Shown: positions 11,035 through 22,449 of the stretch, piece by piece | Layout: every line of letters begins with the position of its first letter | How positions within the stretch are numbered: the stretch's first letter is position 1 | NCBI RefSeq assembly: GCF_042186555.1 | Contig: NC_133327.1 | Location: 52,588,065-52,652,064, forward strand | Origin: Aquarana catesbeiana | Taxonomy: Eukaryota; Chordata; Amphibia; Anura; Ranidae | Direction: 5' to 3' | DNA: 64,000 nt | The notes under the pieces: generated by a model | Database searches by the model: none | Told to the model about the DNA's origin: nothing | What the model saw: the letters and a program-made list of their open reading frames with translations, nothing else | Position numbers and translations under genes: made by a program

Positions 11035-12078
11035 GTGATAAAAACTTTGCTTCATTGCTCTTGCTTTGTTATCTGAAATGCAAAAATTAGATAAAGTGGA
11101 ATATTCATCTCCAGCCACAAATATTATGGGAAACATTTCACTATGAACTTTCACAGGAGCCGTTGCTTGGTTTGATTCATTTCCTCATTAGCGGCAATTT
11201 GCGTGCGATGCAGGTAACTTATTACTGCAGAAAGCAATTGAGGACAAACAGAAAAACAAACCAAAAAGTCGGAGAGAGAAGTATTTCTCAATGCAAATTT
11301 ACATTCTTACACACAGAGCGCGTCTCTGAAATACGAACTCAGTGGAACTTCTTCTTATTATAGAGGACTTGTCATTAAAATTCACACTTCACGTGGATTG
11401 ATAGGTCACATGGCAGCATAACCAAATCACTTTATAAAAAAAAACAGCTCTTCTCTCAAGAAAAAAAAAATAATTCCTTAGGCTAGGGTGACCAGATGTC
11501 CCCAGTTTCCACAGACAGTCCCCAATTTTAGACTGACCCCAGGAAAAAAAGTGTCCCTGATTTATCCCTGGTTAAAAGACTTTTCTTTGATTGGCCTAGA
11601 GCATGAGGAAGGAGGGGAGGGGTTTGTCTGCTCTCGGCTGTGTCCGGGGTTATTGATCATGTTAAATGTCGACATTACGTGGTTACATATAGTTAGCCTG
11701 GTTGAAAAAAGACACAAGTCCATATAGTTCAACCAATAAAAGGGGATCCAGAGGAAGGCAAAAAAACCCCAGCAAAGCAATAACCAATTTGCTCCAGCAG
11801 GGGAAAAAGTTCCTTCCTGATCCCCCGAGAAGCAATTTGATTTTCCCTGGATCAACTTTACCTATAAATATTAGTATCCATTTATATTATGTACATTTAG
11901 GAAAGAATCCAGCCCTTTTTTAAAGAAATGGCTAGAAACAGTTCGAGGGAGTCTATTCCACATTTTCACAGCTCTTACTGTGAGGAACCCTTTCCGTGTT
12001 TGGAGAATAAATGTATTTTCCTCTAGACATAAAAGGATGCCCCCTTGTCCTCTATGATGACCTTAAAGAGGAAGTAAA
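11035..12078. repeat. segmental duplication, copy 1 (partner 44857-45854)
   Basis: About 1 kb of non-repetitive-looking DNA plus the 3' end of a CR1-like LINE (11680-12065, minus strand) is repeated at 44857-45854 with a few percent difference. The LINE end sits at the same place in both, so the block was duplicated after the LINE inserted. Differences include a replaced stretch near 11560-11600 and a 30-bp block (near 11905-11935) present only here. Confidence 0.85.
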
Positions 12079-12235
12079 GGGCCAGATCACATGAAAATGA
12101 CTGCTGCCTTCTGCCTGGGAATCTACAGTATACAATCTCCCTGTACTGATCGTGTTGTATTAAACCAAGTGACATTATACAAGAATAAACCATCATTTCT
12201 ACAGATTATTAAACTAGATCAGAAGAGCATGGGCT

Positions 12236-12704
12236 ACTTGAAGTGGTTCTAAAGGCAGGTTTTCTACCGGAATACATTCTCTGCATTAAAAGTAAAAAAA
12301 CCTTTCACTGTTTGTACCTTTCCATCCCACCCTAAACACTTACCTGACACCGCTCTCCATCCAGCGCTGTCCCCACCTGCAGCCCCACTCTGCTCTCTCT
12401 TCCTGCATTCATGGGCTTGGCTGAGAGCAGTGGAAGCCATTGGTTCCCGCTGCTGAGAGTCAAATTTAATGAGGAAGTAGGGGGTGGGGCCGAGCCGTGC
12501 ATGTCAATGGACGCACACAGCCTGGCTCAGGATCAACCCCGCACGAGTGTCCTCAGAGACCAGGAGGAGCCAAAAGTGCAAGGGACTCCAGAAGAGGTAG
12601 TACGGGACCACTCTGTGTAATACTTGCACAGAGCAGGTAAGTATAATATGTTTGTTTTTCTAATTTAAAAAAAAATAAATAAATTATAACTTTGCAATCA
12701 CTTT
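12236..12704. mobile_element. probable MITE
   Basis: Left end CTTGAAGTGGTTCTAAAGGC and right end TTGCAATCACTTTAAGGC suggest a short inverted repeat (AAGTGG...CACTTTAA). The interior includes a GC-richer stretch. No target duplication could be fixed. Non-coding. Confidence 0.4.
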
Positions 12705-12757
12705 AAGGCAGAACACCAGTCAAAAAAAATTTAATTATTAAAAGATACATAAAAAAA

Positions 12758-12807
<50 letters not shown>

Positions 12808-13492
12808 CTTCTGTAATCTGTAATCCGGAGCTTTGTTAGTTTTGCTTGATTAAATGATTTCCAGCATCGTACAACCAAATTGTCCTGACCCCAGTCATAC
12901 CTGTGACTGGATAGTGAAAGAAAAGCTTCTCTCCCCTATTGAAATGGCTTATTCTGATTTCATTGCACACTGTGAGCTTCTTACAGTTTACATCAGAAGC
13001 TGCAGCAAGTCACACAGAGCAATAATAGAGGCTCAGCATTACTTGTGGTCATTGTATTCAAGATTCTATGGACAGCCTCCTGCCAGCCCCTCCCACCAGC
13101 TGTGATCTGTCATAGAGAAGCACAGAGACCTAGTGATGATGTCATAGTCTAAAATGAGGGATGTCATGAAAATAGAAAGGTTTTCTTTTTTTCTTAGCGT
13201 GTTGAGGAGGGTGGAAAGGAGGAATCGGCCCAAGTTCAGACTTTTTTTTTTTAAGCCTCTGACATTGTGAGAAAAGATTAGAACTTCCCTTCCTGTCTTA
13301 GTGAGAGGACATTAGAGGAGAGGGAAGAGATGGAGACTCTCCATTAGCAGAGACAGCATTTCTCGTCCTTCTGAGGGGGGAATCTCAGAAAGCCTGCCTG
13401 CTCAGCGGTGATTAGCTGACAGATTCCCTGCTGTGCAGACAGACTCCAATGGAGCCGCTCCATGTGGAAGGGGCCCAACACATCTTAGTGCC
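12705..13492. other. no gene seen; repeat-like intergenic DNA
   Basis: Contains an (AT)n run at 12762-12805, then a GC-moderate stretch without a credible coding sequence. The 83-codon frame at 12854-13105 shows no recognisable motif. Several blocks resemble dispersed non-autonomous repeats, but ends could not be defined. Confidence 0.35.
12762..12805. repeat. (AT)n microsatellite
   Basis: Uninterrupted alternating AT. Confidence 0.95.
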
Positions 13493-14046
13493 TTTTGCAG
13501 TTTAGACACTAGGGGGAGCCCTCATAGTCTCTGTGTTATTACTCTGCTTTAACTTCTGAGACAAATTATACCCCACATACTCCCATACTATCATTGTGAA
13601 ACAAAGCAGTAGAGCACAATTATTGATTCAAGAGGTAAATCGGAAGTCCCACTGACCCGGTCACCCAACAAATACTAGGGGTGAAACAGTGTATAGAGCC
13701 AACCAGTTCCACACACAAGAACACAGCACAAGAATATACTTCACCCCATTCTCTGGAAGGTGCTGCAGGCAGATTCAGGGTCACGGTTTCCTTTGGGAGA
13801 AAGTGTCCCAGATATCTCATGGATGTCCCCTCCTCTTCCACACCACGAGTACTAAATCTTGTGTATAAGATGAGCAGCAAGAGGTAAGGAATACATTCCC
13901 CGGGTGTAGGATCTCCGCACTGCTAGGACTCCTCATTACACCTCACAAACCAGAATGGCAAAACAAGCATTATGGGAACAAGGAAATACTTCGCAAGTCT
14001 AGCTCTGGGTTCATGCTTATAGAGTGATAGATATAGATAGAGAGAT

Positions 14047-14050
<4 letters not shown>

Positions 14051-14130
<80 letters not shown>
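14051..14130. repeat. (AT)n microsatellite
   Basis: Eighty bases of alternating AT preceded by GATA-type repeats (14025-14050). It occupies the position where copy B carries an even longer AT run plus a Tc1 element. Confidence 0.95.
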
Positions 14131-14132
<2 letters not shown>

Positions 14133-14386
14133 TTGCTGGCAGTAATACCCTATACAACACCTGTCATGTTACATGCACGAAGTTCAAATGTACCCGATTT
14201 GCTAGGAAGCCCCGCCCCCTAACCTCCTAGACACAGGTAGCCCCCCCGCCGGCCGCACAGCATTTCTACAAGCTAAGACACAAACTTCCATTCAGGCCAC
14301 TTGCAAGCGCATTCAGGGCTGATAGCGTATATTTACACTCACTACTGTATGCATGTAAATGTAAGTACAAATGTTCACATCATTAA

Positions 14387-15358
14387 CCACTTCAGCCCCG
14401 GAAGAATTTACCCCCTTCCTGACCAGAGCAATTTTTACGATTCGGCACTGCGTCGCGTTAGCTGACAATTGCGCGGTCGTGCGACGTTGTACCCAAACGA
14501 AATCAACGTCCTTTTTTTCCCCACAAATAAAGCTTTCTTTTGGTGGTATTTGATTGCCTCTGTGGTTTTTATTTTTTGCGATATAAACAAAAAAAAGAGC
14601 GACGATTTTGAAAAAAAACAAAAAAAAAAAAAACACAATATTTTATCATTTTTGCTGTAATAAAAATCCCCCTTTTTTTTTTAAAAGCAATTTTTTCTCA
14701 GTTTAGGCCGATATGTATTCTTCTACATATTTTTGTTAAAAAAAAAAAAAAAAAAATCACAATAAGCGTATATTGATTGGTTTGTGCAAAAGTTATAGCG
14801 TCTACAAAATAGGGGATAGATTTATAGCATTTTTATTTTTTTACAAGTAATAGCGGTGATCTGCGATTTTTATCGTGACTGTGACATTATGTTGGACACA
14901 TCGAACAATTCTGACACATTTTTGGGCCCATGGGCATTAAATAAAGCAATCGGTGCTATAAAAAATGCATCGATTACTGTAAAAATGTCACTGACAGTGA
15001 CGGGGTTAACACTAGGGGGCGCTCAAGAGGTTAACTGTGTTCCCTGGGAGGTGATTCTAACTGAAGGGGGAGGGGACTGACTAGAGGAAGTGACAGATCA
15101 TGGTTCCTAGCTAATAGGAACACACGATCTGTCATTCCTCTCAGAATAAAACACGGATTTGTGCGTTTACACACACACTTCCGTGTTTTGTCCCCCGTGC
15201 TCGCGATCGCTCGTGGCCGGCAGTCATCGCGACCGTCGGCCATGAGCATCGGCACCCCCCGCTGTGCAGGGGGCCTGCTATATCGATCCCGCGAGCCGAC
15301 CTACAGCTACCACGGTCCGCGGGATTGTGCCCACCTGCCGCAGGATAATGACAAGCGG
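14387..15358 (-). mobile_element. piggyBac-derived MITE (PB-1), 972 bp, with TTAA duplication
   Basis: Flanked by TTAA (14383-14386 and 15359-15362). Starts CCACTTCAGCCCCGGAAG, the reverse complement of the piggyBac right end at 44829, and ends GATAATGACAAGCGG. The sister duplication has the unfilled TTAA at 26163-26166 between the same flanks (CATCA and AAATATAAATCAT). This is direct evidence for a TTAA insertion. Confidence 0.9.
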
Positions 15359-15724
15359 TTAAATATAAATCATATGGAGGACGGAGGGGGCTGATTTTTT
15401 TTTTTTTTTTTTTTTATAAACACAGATGAGAGAACCGTGCTCAGCTGTGTGCACCATAGAATAACACACAGCTGCCTTCCGATCCATATAAAATGTACAC
15501 ATTACAGACCTGAGTGCAGAATATGTTGTACCCGTGTACATAGGCACTCTGTCTGGGCATTCTAATACGTTTTCATATAAAAAAAAAAAAAAAAAATCTC
15601 AAAGTCTGCACATTTCCTGATGCAGCCACACCACTACTTCTTAAAAAATAAGTTCACCTTTGGAAGATGTTACCTGTTCCTTCTGTATTTAGGGTAACCC
15701 ACATAACATGTTCCCACTCCTTAA

Positions 15725-16721
15725 CCACTTCCCGACCGGCGCACGCCGATGTACGTCGGCAGAATGGCAGGGCTGGGCAAATGGGCGTACAGGTACGTCC
15801 ATTTGAATTCCCCGCCGTGTCATTGTGTGCACGCCGGCCAGGAGCTCCGTGAGTCGGGTCGCGGGTCCCGCGGACTCGATCGCTGCAGGGATACCCACGA
15901 TCGTCTCACGGAGAGCAGGAACGGGGAGATGCTGATGTAAACAGCATCTCCCCGTTCTGCCTAGTGACAGTGTCACTGATCTCTGCTCCCTGTCATCGGA
16001 GCAGAGATCAGTGTACTGACACACACAGCCCCTCCCCCCTACAGTTAGAAACACCTCCCTAGTACTGATTTAACCCCTCCCTGCCCCCTAGTGGTTAACC
16101 CCTTCACTGCCGGTGTCATTTATACAGGAATCAATGCATTTTTATAGCACTGATTGCTGTATAAATGACAATGGTCCCAAAAATGTGTCAAAAATGTCCG
16201 ACGTGTCCGCCATAATGTCGCAGTCACAATAAAAAAAAAAAAATAAAAAATAAAAAAAATCGCTGATCGCTGCCAAAACTAGTTAAAAAAAAAATTATTA
16301 ATACAAATGCCATATCCCCTATTTTGTAAACGCTATAACTTTTGCGCAAACCAATCAATAAACGCTTATTGCGATTTTTTTTTACCAAAAATATGTAGAA
16401 GAATATGTATCGGCCTAAACTGAGGAAAAAAAATGTTTTTTTATATATTTTTGGGGGATATTTATTATAGCAAAAAGTAAAAAATAATGCGTTTTTTTTC
16501 AAAATTGTCACTCTTATTTTGTTTATAGAGCAAAAAATAAAAATTGCAGAGGTGATCAAATACCACCAAAAGAAAGCTCTATTTGTGGGGAAAAAAGGAC
16601 GTCAATTTTGTTTGAGAGCAATGTCGCACGACCGCGCGATTGTCCGTTAAAGCGACGCAGTGCCGAATCGCAAAAAGTGCTCTGGTCAGGAAGGGGGTAA
16701 ATTCTTCCGGGGCTGAAGCGG
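15725..16721 (+). mobile_element. piggyBac-derived MITE (PB-1), 997 bp, with TTAA duplication
   Basis: Flanked by TTAA (15721-15724 and 16722-16725). The left end CCACTTCCCGACCGGCG matches the left end of the 37022 piggyBac; the right end TTCCGGGGCTGAAGCGG matches its right end. Same orientation as that element. The middle has a palindrome (AGCAGAGATCAGTG and mirror near 15975-16015). Confidence 0.9.
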
Positions 16722-16849
16722 TTAAACCCCCCCCAGAGACAGTGACCTGTACGGGATCTTTTTCTTCAGCTCCGGGGCGAGCTCTGCTGGAGCCCCAGAA
16801 ACAGCGGTAGCCAATCAGCGGATTCCTCAGATACAATGTCCACCAGGAC

Positions 16850-17080
16850 CAGCCAATCGTTCTGGAGAGAGGCAGAACAGCGGTCTGCCAATGTAAACAA
16901 GGCCGATCACCGTTCTGCCATAGGGGACAATGGAGATCTTGTGTTTCTGCGAAGCAGAAAACACAGATCTCTGTTTTCTTTTAGTCAAAGCATCCCCCAC
17001 AGTTAGAAAGCCCCCTAGGGACACACTTAACCCTTGGATCGCCCCTGATAAACCCTTTCCTGCCAGTGTCATTAGTACAG
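16850..17080. mobile_element. PB-1 MITE fragment
   Basis: GAGAGGCAGAACAG, a hairpin around GTTTCTGCGAAGCAGAAAAC and ACAGTTAGAAAG follow the same order as the left-internal part of other PB-1 copies (for example 29236-29380). Neither end is preserved. Confidence 0.5.
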
Positions 17081-17229
17081 TAACTGCATGGGGGGGTGAC
17101 AGAGATGAGACACACACAGGAGGGGGAGGGGGGGTATATCTCTCACATACAGAGCACTGTCGTGACACACACACACAGCCCCTCCACCCCCCAGACACTC
17201 CCCAGCCTCCACACTGCACCTACCCATAA

Positions 17230-17530
17230 GACATGGTACCCCTGTGTTCCTCCTCCGGGATCTCCGGGAGGAGAAATCCGAATCTTCTCTTCAGCTTCTA
17301 CAGCTGCCGCTACTCCGGTCAGCGTACATTGGAAACTCACAGCGCGCGCGCTGCCTCTGATTGGCGGAAAGGGCTGACAGATGCGTCATACCAACCGCCC
17401 GAAGGCTGCCGGCGCCATTTTGACTTCGGCAGCGACCAGGAAGGAGGCGTCTTCTCGGATCTCCTGTGACAGGACAGCGCCCTATAGCGGAGTCATCTGG
17501 GACTACACCACAGCTCTTTTATCGGAGATA
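17230..17530 (+). other. CpG-rich stretch, candidate 5' exon/promoter
   Basis: The segment is GC-rich with many CG dinucleotides (CGCGCGCG at 17343) and a GGCGCCATTTTGAC motif near 17411, of the kind seen at housekeeping and zinc-finger promoters. It ends at a good donor site (GATA/GTAAGTATC, 17531). There is no clear start codon, so if transcribed it would be a 5' UTR exon. No downstream partner exon is proven; the RING ORF 13 kb away on the same strand has a candidate acceptor. A repeat-derived GC-rich segment is the main alternative. Confidence 0.3.
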
Positions 17531-17539
17531 GTAAGTATC
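17531..17539 (+). promoter_or_regulatory. candidate splice donor
   Basis: GTAAGTATC follows the CpG-rich stretch, a near-ideal donor. It is isolated evidence, since no spliced partner is identified. Confidence 0.3.
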
Positions 17540-17659
17540 ATTACTTTCCATGTAATCTTGTCAGTGAGGCCGGCATCAGGGGGGGGGCAGCCAGAGGCGG
17601 CTCTCTAATTTGCCTGATGGGTGTGTGGGAGAGAATGTCCCCAAGCTGGCGGGGTGAGC

Positions 17660-18240
17660 GGGCCGGACTGGTGAAGTGTCTTTTAGTATTGAGCGCTGCC
17701 TGCTGTGAGTTGTAGGGGAGGAGGGCGGGGCTTCCGGTCACTGCTGAACCCGTCAGGAGTGAGGGGGCGGGGCGGACTGGGGGGCGGGGAGGGGCGGACT
17801 GGTGAACTGTCTTTTTTGTATAAAGCGACGCGTGCTGTGAGTTGTAGGGGAGGAGGCGGGGCTTCCGGTCACTGCTGAACCCGTCAGGAGTGAGGGGGCG
17901 GGGCGGACTGGGGGGCTGGGAGGGGCGGACTGGGGGGCTGGTAGGGGCGGACTGGTGAAGTGTCTTTTTTGTATAAAGCGACGCGTGCTGTGAGTTGTAG
18001 GGGAGGAGGCGGGGCTTCCGGCCACTGCTGAACCTGTCAGGAGTGAGGGGGCGGACTGGGGGGCGGGGAGGGGCGGACTGGTGAACTGTCTTTTTTGTAT
18101 AAAGCGACGCGTGCTGTGAGTTGTAGGGGAGGAGGCGGGGCTTCCGGCCACTGCTGAACCCGTCAGGAGGGAGGGGGCGGGGCGGACTGGGGGGGGGGCG
18201 GGGCGGCCTCTGATGCCTCGTAAAAAAGGCCGTTCGCTCT
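17660..18240. repeat. GC-rich minisatellite, four long units
   Basis: Units begin at GGACTGGTGAA (17665, 17796, 17949, 18075), spaced 131, 153 and 126 bp. Each contains TATAAAGCGACGCGTGCTG (altered in the first), GAGGCGGGGCTTCCGG and GTCAGGAGTGAGGGGGCGG. The unit is rich in CpG and G-runs. The 273-codon minus-strand frame across it is a repetition artefact. Confidence 0.9.
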
Positions 18241-18429
18241 GCCCTGCTGCAGACAGACGAGACACCCGCCCCGCCCCCTGTGTTCTATGTGGGCGGAGCA
18301 TATAGCGGGTGTGTTCTCTGTACATCACCAGCACACAAAGTCCATAGCAGTCACTTGTGTGAGGCCGAGTTATCTCCACCACACAGGAGCTACTAGTCCC
18401 GCCCACCCTGATGTCATGTAGAGGCCGGG

Positions 18430-18585
18430 ATGCGGGATGAGAAGGCTGAGGAGCTGCTAAAAAACCTGCGAGGAGCCAGTGAAGCCCCGAGCAACAGTGC
18501 AAGAGGGGGGAGGGGTCGTTCATTTGTAATGCTATTAGTAATATACAGCATGGAGGGGGATAATGTACTGCCACTGATGTATTAG
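18430..18585 (+). CDS. possible 51-aa ORF of unknown function
   Basis: ATG at 18430, stop TAG at 18583. The N-terminal part (MRDEKAEELLKNLRGASEA) is charged and helix-compatible, unlike the surrounding low-complexity frames. No family recognised, no conservation data, and the C-terminal half looks non-coding. It lies just downstream of the CpG-rich stretch. Most likely chance. Confidence 0.15.
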   Translation: MRDEKAEELLKNLRGASEAPSNSARGGRGRSFVMLLVIYSMEGDNVLPLMY

Positions 18586-18839
18586 TGATCAGTGTCAGTT
18601 CATTAACCCCTTGTATGCTGGAGCATCAGTGCCATTTCTGTACTACCCCTAGGGAAACTAAAAGTGAGCGCCCCTCCCCCATCTATATGTGTCCCCCCAG
18701 GAGCAGTATATATACTGGGATTGTCTCCTGATAGGGAAGACACAGATATTCACAGAGATCACCCCGAGACATGAGGGCAGAGGATGGAATTATGACAGGA
18801 GGGCACTGATGGGCACTGGTTGGCACTGATAAGGAGGTG

Positions 18840-19695
18840 GTGATGAAGCTCGCTGCCATAACCCCGGTATCCCCGTTTTCGGACGGCTACAAGATAAAAG
18901 TGGTCTCTGCGGCGGATTTGCCTCAAGATCGCTTTTATCAGTGGCGGGAGAGGCCCTCTTCCCGCCGCGATCCGGTGCCCTCCGCCGCTTACCGGAGCCG
19001 TCGGCAGAGGCGATCGCGTCCTTTCCCTAGCTGTGCCTGGAAACGAGTGAGGGGAAGATGGCGCCCACCCGTCTCCATGACACTGCAGGGCGGAAGCGAC
19101 GTCAAAACATCACTTCCGCCCATACGTCTTAAAGGTACATTTTTTTCAATGTCATTTTTTTAAATGAGTTTTTTTAATTTTTTTTATTGCATTTAAATAT
19201 GAGATCTGAGGTCTTTTTGGCCCCAGATATCATATTTAAGAGGTCCTGTCATGCTTTTTTCTGTTACAAGGGATGTTTACATTCCTTGTAATAGGAATAA
19301 AAGTGACACAATTTTTTTTAAAACAGTGTAAAAATAAATAAAATCAAGTAAAATAAATAAGAGGAATTAAAAAAATTTTTTTTCAAAAGGCCCCGTCCCA
19401 ACGAGCTCACGCGCAGAAGCGAACGCATATGAAAACGGTGGTCAAACCACACATGTGAGGTATCGCTGCGATCGTTAAAGTGAGAGCAATAATTCTAGCC
19501 CTAGACCTCCTCTGTAACGTAAAACATGCAACCTGTAGAATTTTTTAAACGTCGCCTATGGAGATTTTTGAGGGTAAAAGTTTGATGCCATTCCACGAGT
19601 GGGCGCAATTTTGAAGTATGACATGTTTGGTATCAATTTACTCAGTGTAACATTATCTTTCACAATATAAAAAAAATGGGCTAAGTTTACTGTTG
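18840..19695 (+). mobile_element. PB-2 MITE fragment
   Basis: Shares the order GGAAGCGACGTCA, TTTACATTCCTTGTAATAGG, CACATGTGAGGTATCGC, CTAGACCTCCTCTGTAA, ATGTTTGGTATCAATTTACTC with the PB-2 copy at 2145-3319 (reversed) and with 42575-43000. The right terminal portion is missing. Non-coding. Confidence 0.6.
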
Positions 19696-19699
19696 CCTT

Positions 19700-20277
19700 A
19701 TTTTTTTATTCAAAAAAGTGAAGGAAGGGGGTTTGTAAATTACATTTACCAGCCCCTTTTCCCGGCCTCCATCCTAAAGATCCCCTATAGCAGTCAGCGG
19801 GGGAGAAGCCAGCAGAGCCGTGGGGGAGGGGCACACAGTTATTTTTTTATCACATTTTTCCCATTATGGGTGTGAGTGGGGCCTGATGTCTAAGTTTTAC
19901 CTAAGGCCTCACAAAGCCTAGAGCCGCCTCTGGGAACAGCCAGTACAGATGTAGGGGCCCCGAGTGTCACCAGAGGCCCCATGAGACTCTTCTGTCACCT
20001 CCGTCCTGACGAGTTTGTGCTGAATAAAGTCCGGAACCCAGTGCAAGTTCCCACACTGACCTCCGGTAACCGGATGGCCTGAAGAGGGCGCTCTAGTGTG
20101 GTCACCCCGGACACCTTCCCCCGTTCCCCGCATCTCTTGTAGGATGCCTGGACCCCCCACACACAGCGATCACCCCTCCATCCCTCCTCCCCGCTGACAG
20201 GCTGTACACCGAGGAACCCTCCCCCCCCCCCCCTCCGATCTTCTCATCTACACACCCAGGAGGAGGGGGAGGGGACA
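19700..20277. other. no gene seen
   Basis: Mixed-composition DNA with no recognisable ORF or element end. An AATAAA occurs at 20023 without any coding context. Confidence 0.3.
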
Positions 20278-20639
20278 ACGATCGGAGGTCTGTCACTGTG
20301 TATAGTTTATGGATGGATACATGGGGGGGGGGGGATTTGTGCAGACGGAATCAAAGATATTCAGTCTGCCACAGAGAACCAATGGGCATAGGACATGTCA
20401 GAAGGTTCCCTCTGTGTCCTCATCACAGGGGCCCCTCTCCTGCCCCAGACCTAAAGTTGTGTAAGGAGCCCCAAAATTTCTGATGGTCCATGTGTGTCTG
20501 GGGGGGCAATAGAGAGCTGGACCCGGCTTGTGCTGTGATGACCTGTCAGTGTTTTATTTTCTCTCCTTTCTGGTTTGAGGGAAGAGAGATCACTTTTCAT
20601 ACTCAGGATCAGAGCTGTCATTAGAGATCACAGGGGCCC

Positions 20640-20710
20640 CGAACACCCTACCTGACAGGGGCCCGAACACCCTACCTGACAGGGGCCCCGAACACCGTAC
20701 CTGACAGCCC
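20640..20710. repeat. short tandem repeat, three units
   Basis: ACAGGGGCCCCGAACACC with CTACCTG is repeated about every 27 bp. Confidence 0.85.
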
Positions 20711-20929
20711 CCCCCCTCTGCCCAGTTCAAATGTTTGCCCCCCCAATCCCAACTCACATCATCCCCATTTCCCCCTCCTAGCAGGAATCTACTCCCCAAA
20801 AATTCCCCATAACAGCACAAATCCTTCCCAATCCCTCCTCCCAGCACAAATCACTACTTCTAGCGTAGATCCCATTAATTTCTCCAACCAGCACAAATCC
20901 AACCAATTCCTCCTCCTTACACCCCCCCC

Positions 20930-21668
20930 CCCCAATCCCTCCTCCTAGCACAAAAATTTCCCTCCCCATCCCTCCTCCTGGCAAAATCCCTCTCCCCATT
21001 CCCCCACTTAGCACAAATCTCCCCCCCCCACCCCTCATCTTACCACAAATCCCCCTCCCCTCCCTCCTCTTAGCACAAATCCCCCCCCATCCCTCCTCTT
21101 AGCACAAATCCCCCCATCCCTCCTCTTAGCACAAATCCCTCTCCCCATCCCTCCTCTTAGCACAAATCCCTCTCCCCATCCCTCCTCTTAGCACAAATCC
21201 CCCCATCCCTCCTCTTAGCACAAATCCCCCTCCCCATCCCTCCTCTTAGCACAAATCCCCCTCCACCATCCCTCCTCTTAGCACAAATCCCCCTCCCCAT
21301 CCCTCCTCTTAGCACAAATCCCTCTCCCCATCCCTCCTCTTAGCACAAATCCCCCCATCCCTCCTCTTAGCACAAATCCCCCTCTCTATCCCTCCTCTTA
21401 GCACAAATCTCCCCATCCCTCCTCTTAGCACAAATCCCCCTCCCTCCTCTTAGCACAAATCCCCCTCCCCATCCCTCCTCTTAGCACAAATCCCCCCCAT
21501 CCCTCCTCTTAGCACAAATCCCCCTCCCCATCCCTCCTCTTAGCACAAATCCCCCCCCATCCCTCCTCTTAGCACAAATCCCCATCCCTCCTCTTAGCAC
21601 AAATCTCCCTCCCCATCCCTCCTCTTAGCACAAATCCCCCTCCCCATCCCTCCTCTTAGCACAAATCT
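20930..21668. repeat. C-rich minisatellite (CCTCCTCTTAGCACAAATC)
   Basis: About 25 copies of a 25-32-bp unit, CCTCCTCTTAGCACAAATC followed by a variable C-run and CCAT. The minus strand has dense G-runs of four to eight, so it has G-quadruplex potential. The homologous position in copy B (27340-28130) holds a more diverged array with the same core word. Confidence 0.9.
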
Positions 21669-22053
21669 GGGTGGAAATTAGCACCCCCCTGGATCCGCCT
21701 TGTCTGTGTCTCTCCATCCAGCAGCTGAAAGCTGGAGAGAGGAAGAAACCGGCTTTAAGTTGCTGCAGAGATCAGCACAGGGCATCGTTCTGCAATTGCT
21801 CTTACCCACCCCACCGTCCAATCTGCCTGCTGTCTGAGCCCCCTATAGGAGAACCGTGGAACAACCCTGATGATCATGCTGCTCAGGATCATTCAGTGAC
21901 ACAGTATAAAGTCACATACAATAATAAGTTACTAAGAATTACACCCAGCATATGAGATAAGAGAAGTGGTGCTGTGCAGGGTCCATACATACAAAATAAT
22001 AACAGATACTGAGAATTATGCCCAGCCATTAAAATTACCATAGTACAGTTTAA
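21669..22053. other. duplicated unique-looking segment, no gene
   Basis: Nearly identical to 28560-28865 plus flanking sequence in copy B. The frame CCRDQHRASFCNCSYPPHRP is open in both, but no domain is recognisable. A 75-bp unit (ACCCAGCATATGAGA...) occurs about twice here against about four times in copy B. Confidence 0.5.
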
Positions 22054-22445
22054 CTTCTTCAGATCCGCGCTATAGCCGAATGATGGCTACAGCGTGGACC
22101 TGCTTTGCCGGGAGGGCGTCTATTGATGTCCTCCAATGCCCGAGTGGCCTGCGTGCCTCCTGCAGGGAGCGCTCTGTGATCAGCAAAATTTTATAACAAA
22201 CTATGAAACATGATTTTTTTTTTTTTTTCAAAATTTTCCATTTTTTTTGTTTAGCAAAAAATAAAAATCCCAGCTGTGATTAAATACCACCAAAAGAAAG
22301 CTCTATTTGTGTGAAAAGAATGATAAAAACTTAGTTTGGGTACAGTGTTGTATGACCGCGCAATTGTCATTCAAAGTGCATCAGCGCTGAAAGCTAAAAA
22401 TTGGTCTGGGAAGGAGGGGGGTTTAAGTGCCCTGTAAGCAAGCGG
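22054..22445 (+). mobile_element. PB-1-like MITE, short
   Basis: Left TTAA at 22050-22053, right TTAC at 22446-22449. The right end GTAAGCAAGCGG and the internal AATACCACCAAAAGAAAGCTC are typical of PB-1 right halves. Together with the next MITE it fills one TTAA that is empty in copy B (30054-30057). Confidence 0.7.
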
Positions 22446-22449
22446 TTAC

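Noticed and set aside
14024..14230. Ile/Tyr repeat ORFs here and at 25360-25640
   Set aside because: Translation of (AT)n microsatellites.
17753..18574. 273-codon minus-strand ORF, the longest uninterrupted frame apart from the transposase
   Set aside because: Pro/Ser repeats follow the 126-153-bp GC-rich DNA units; no start context or domain, and the plus strand is equally repetitive.
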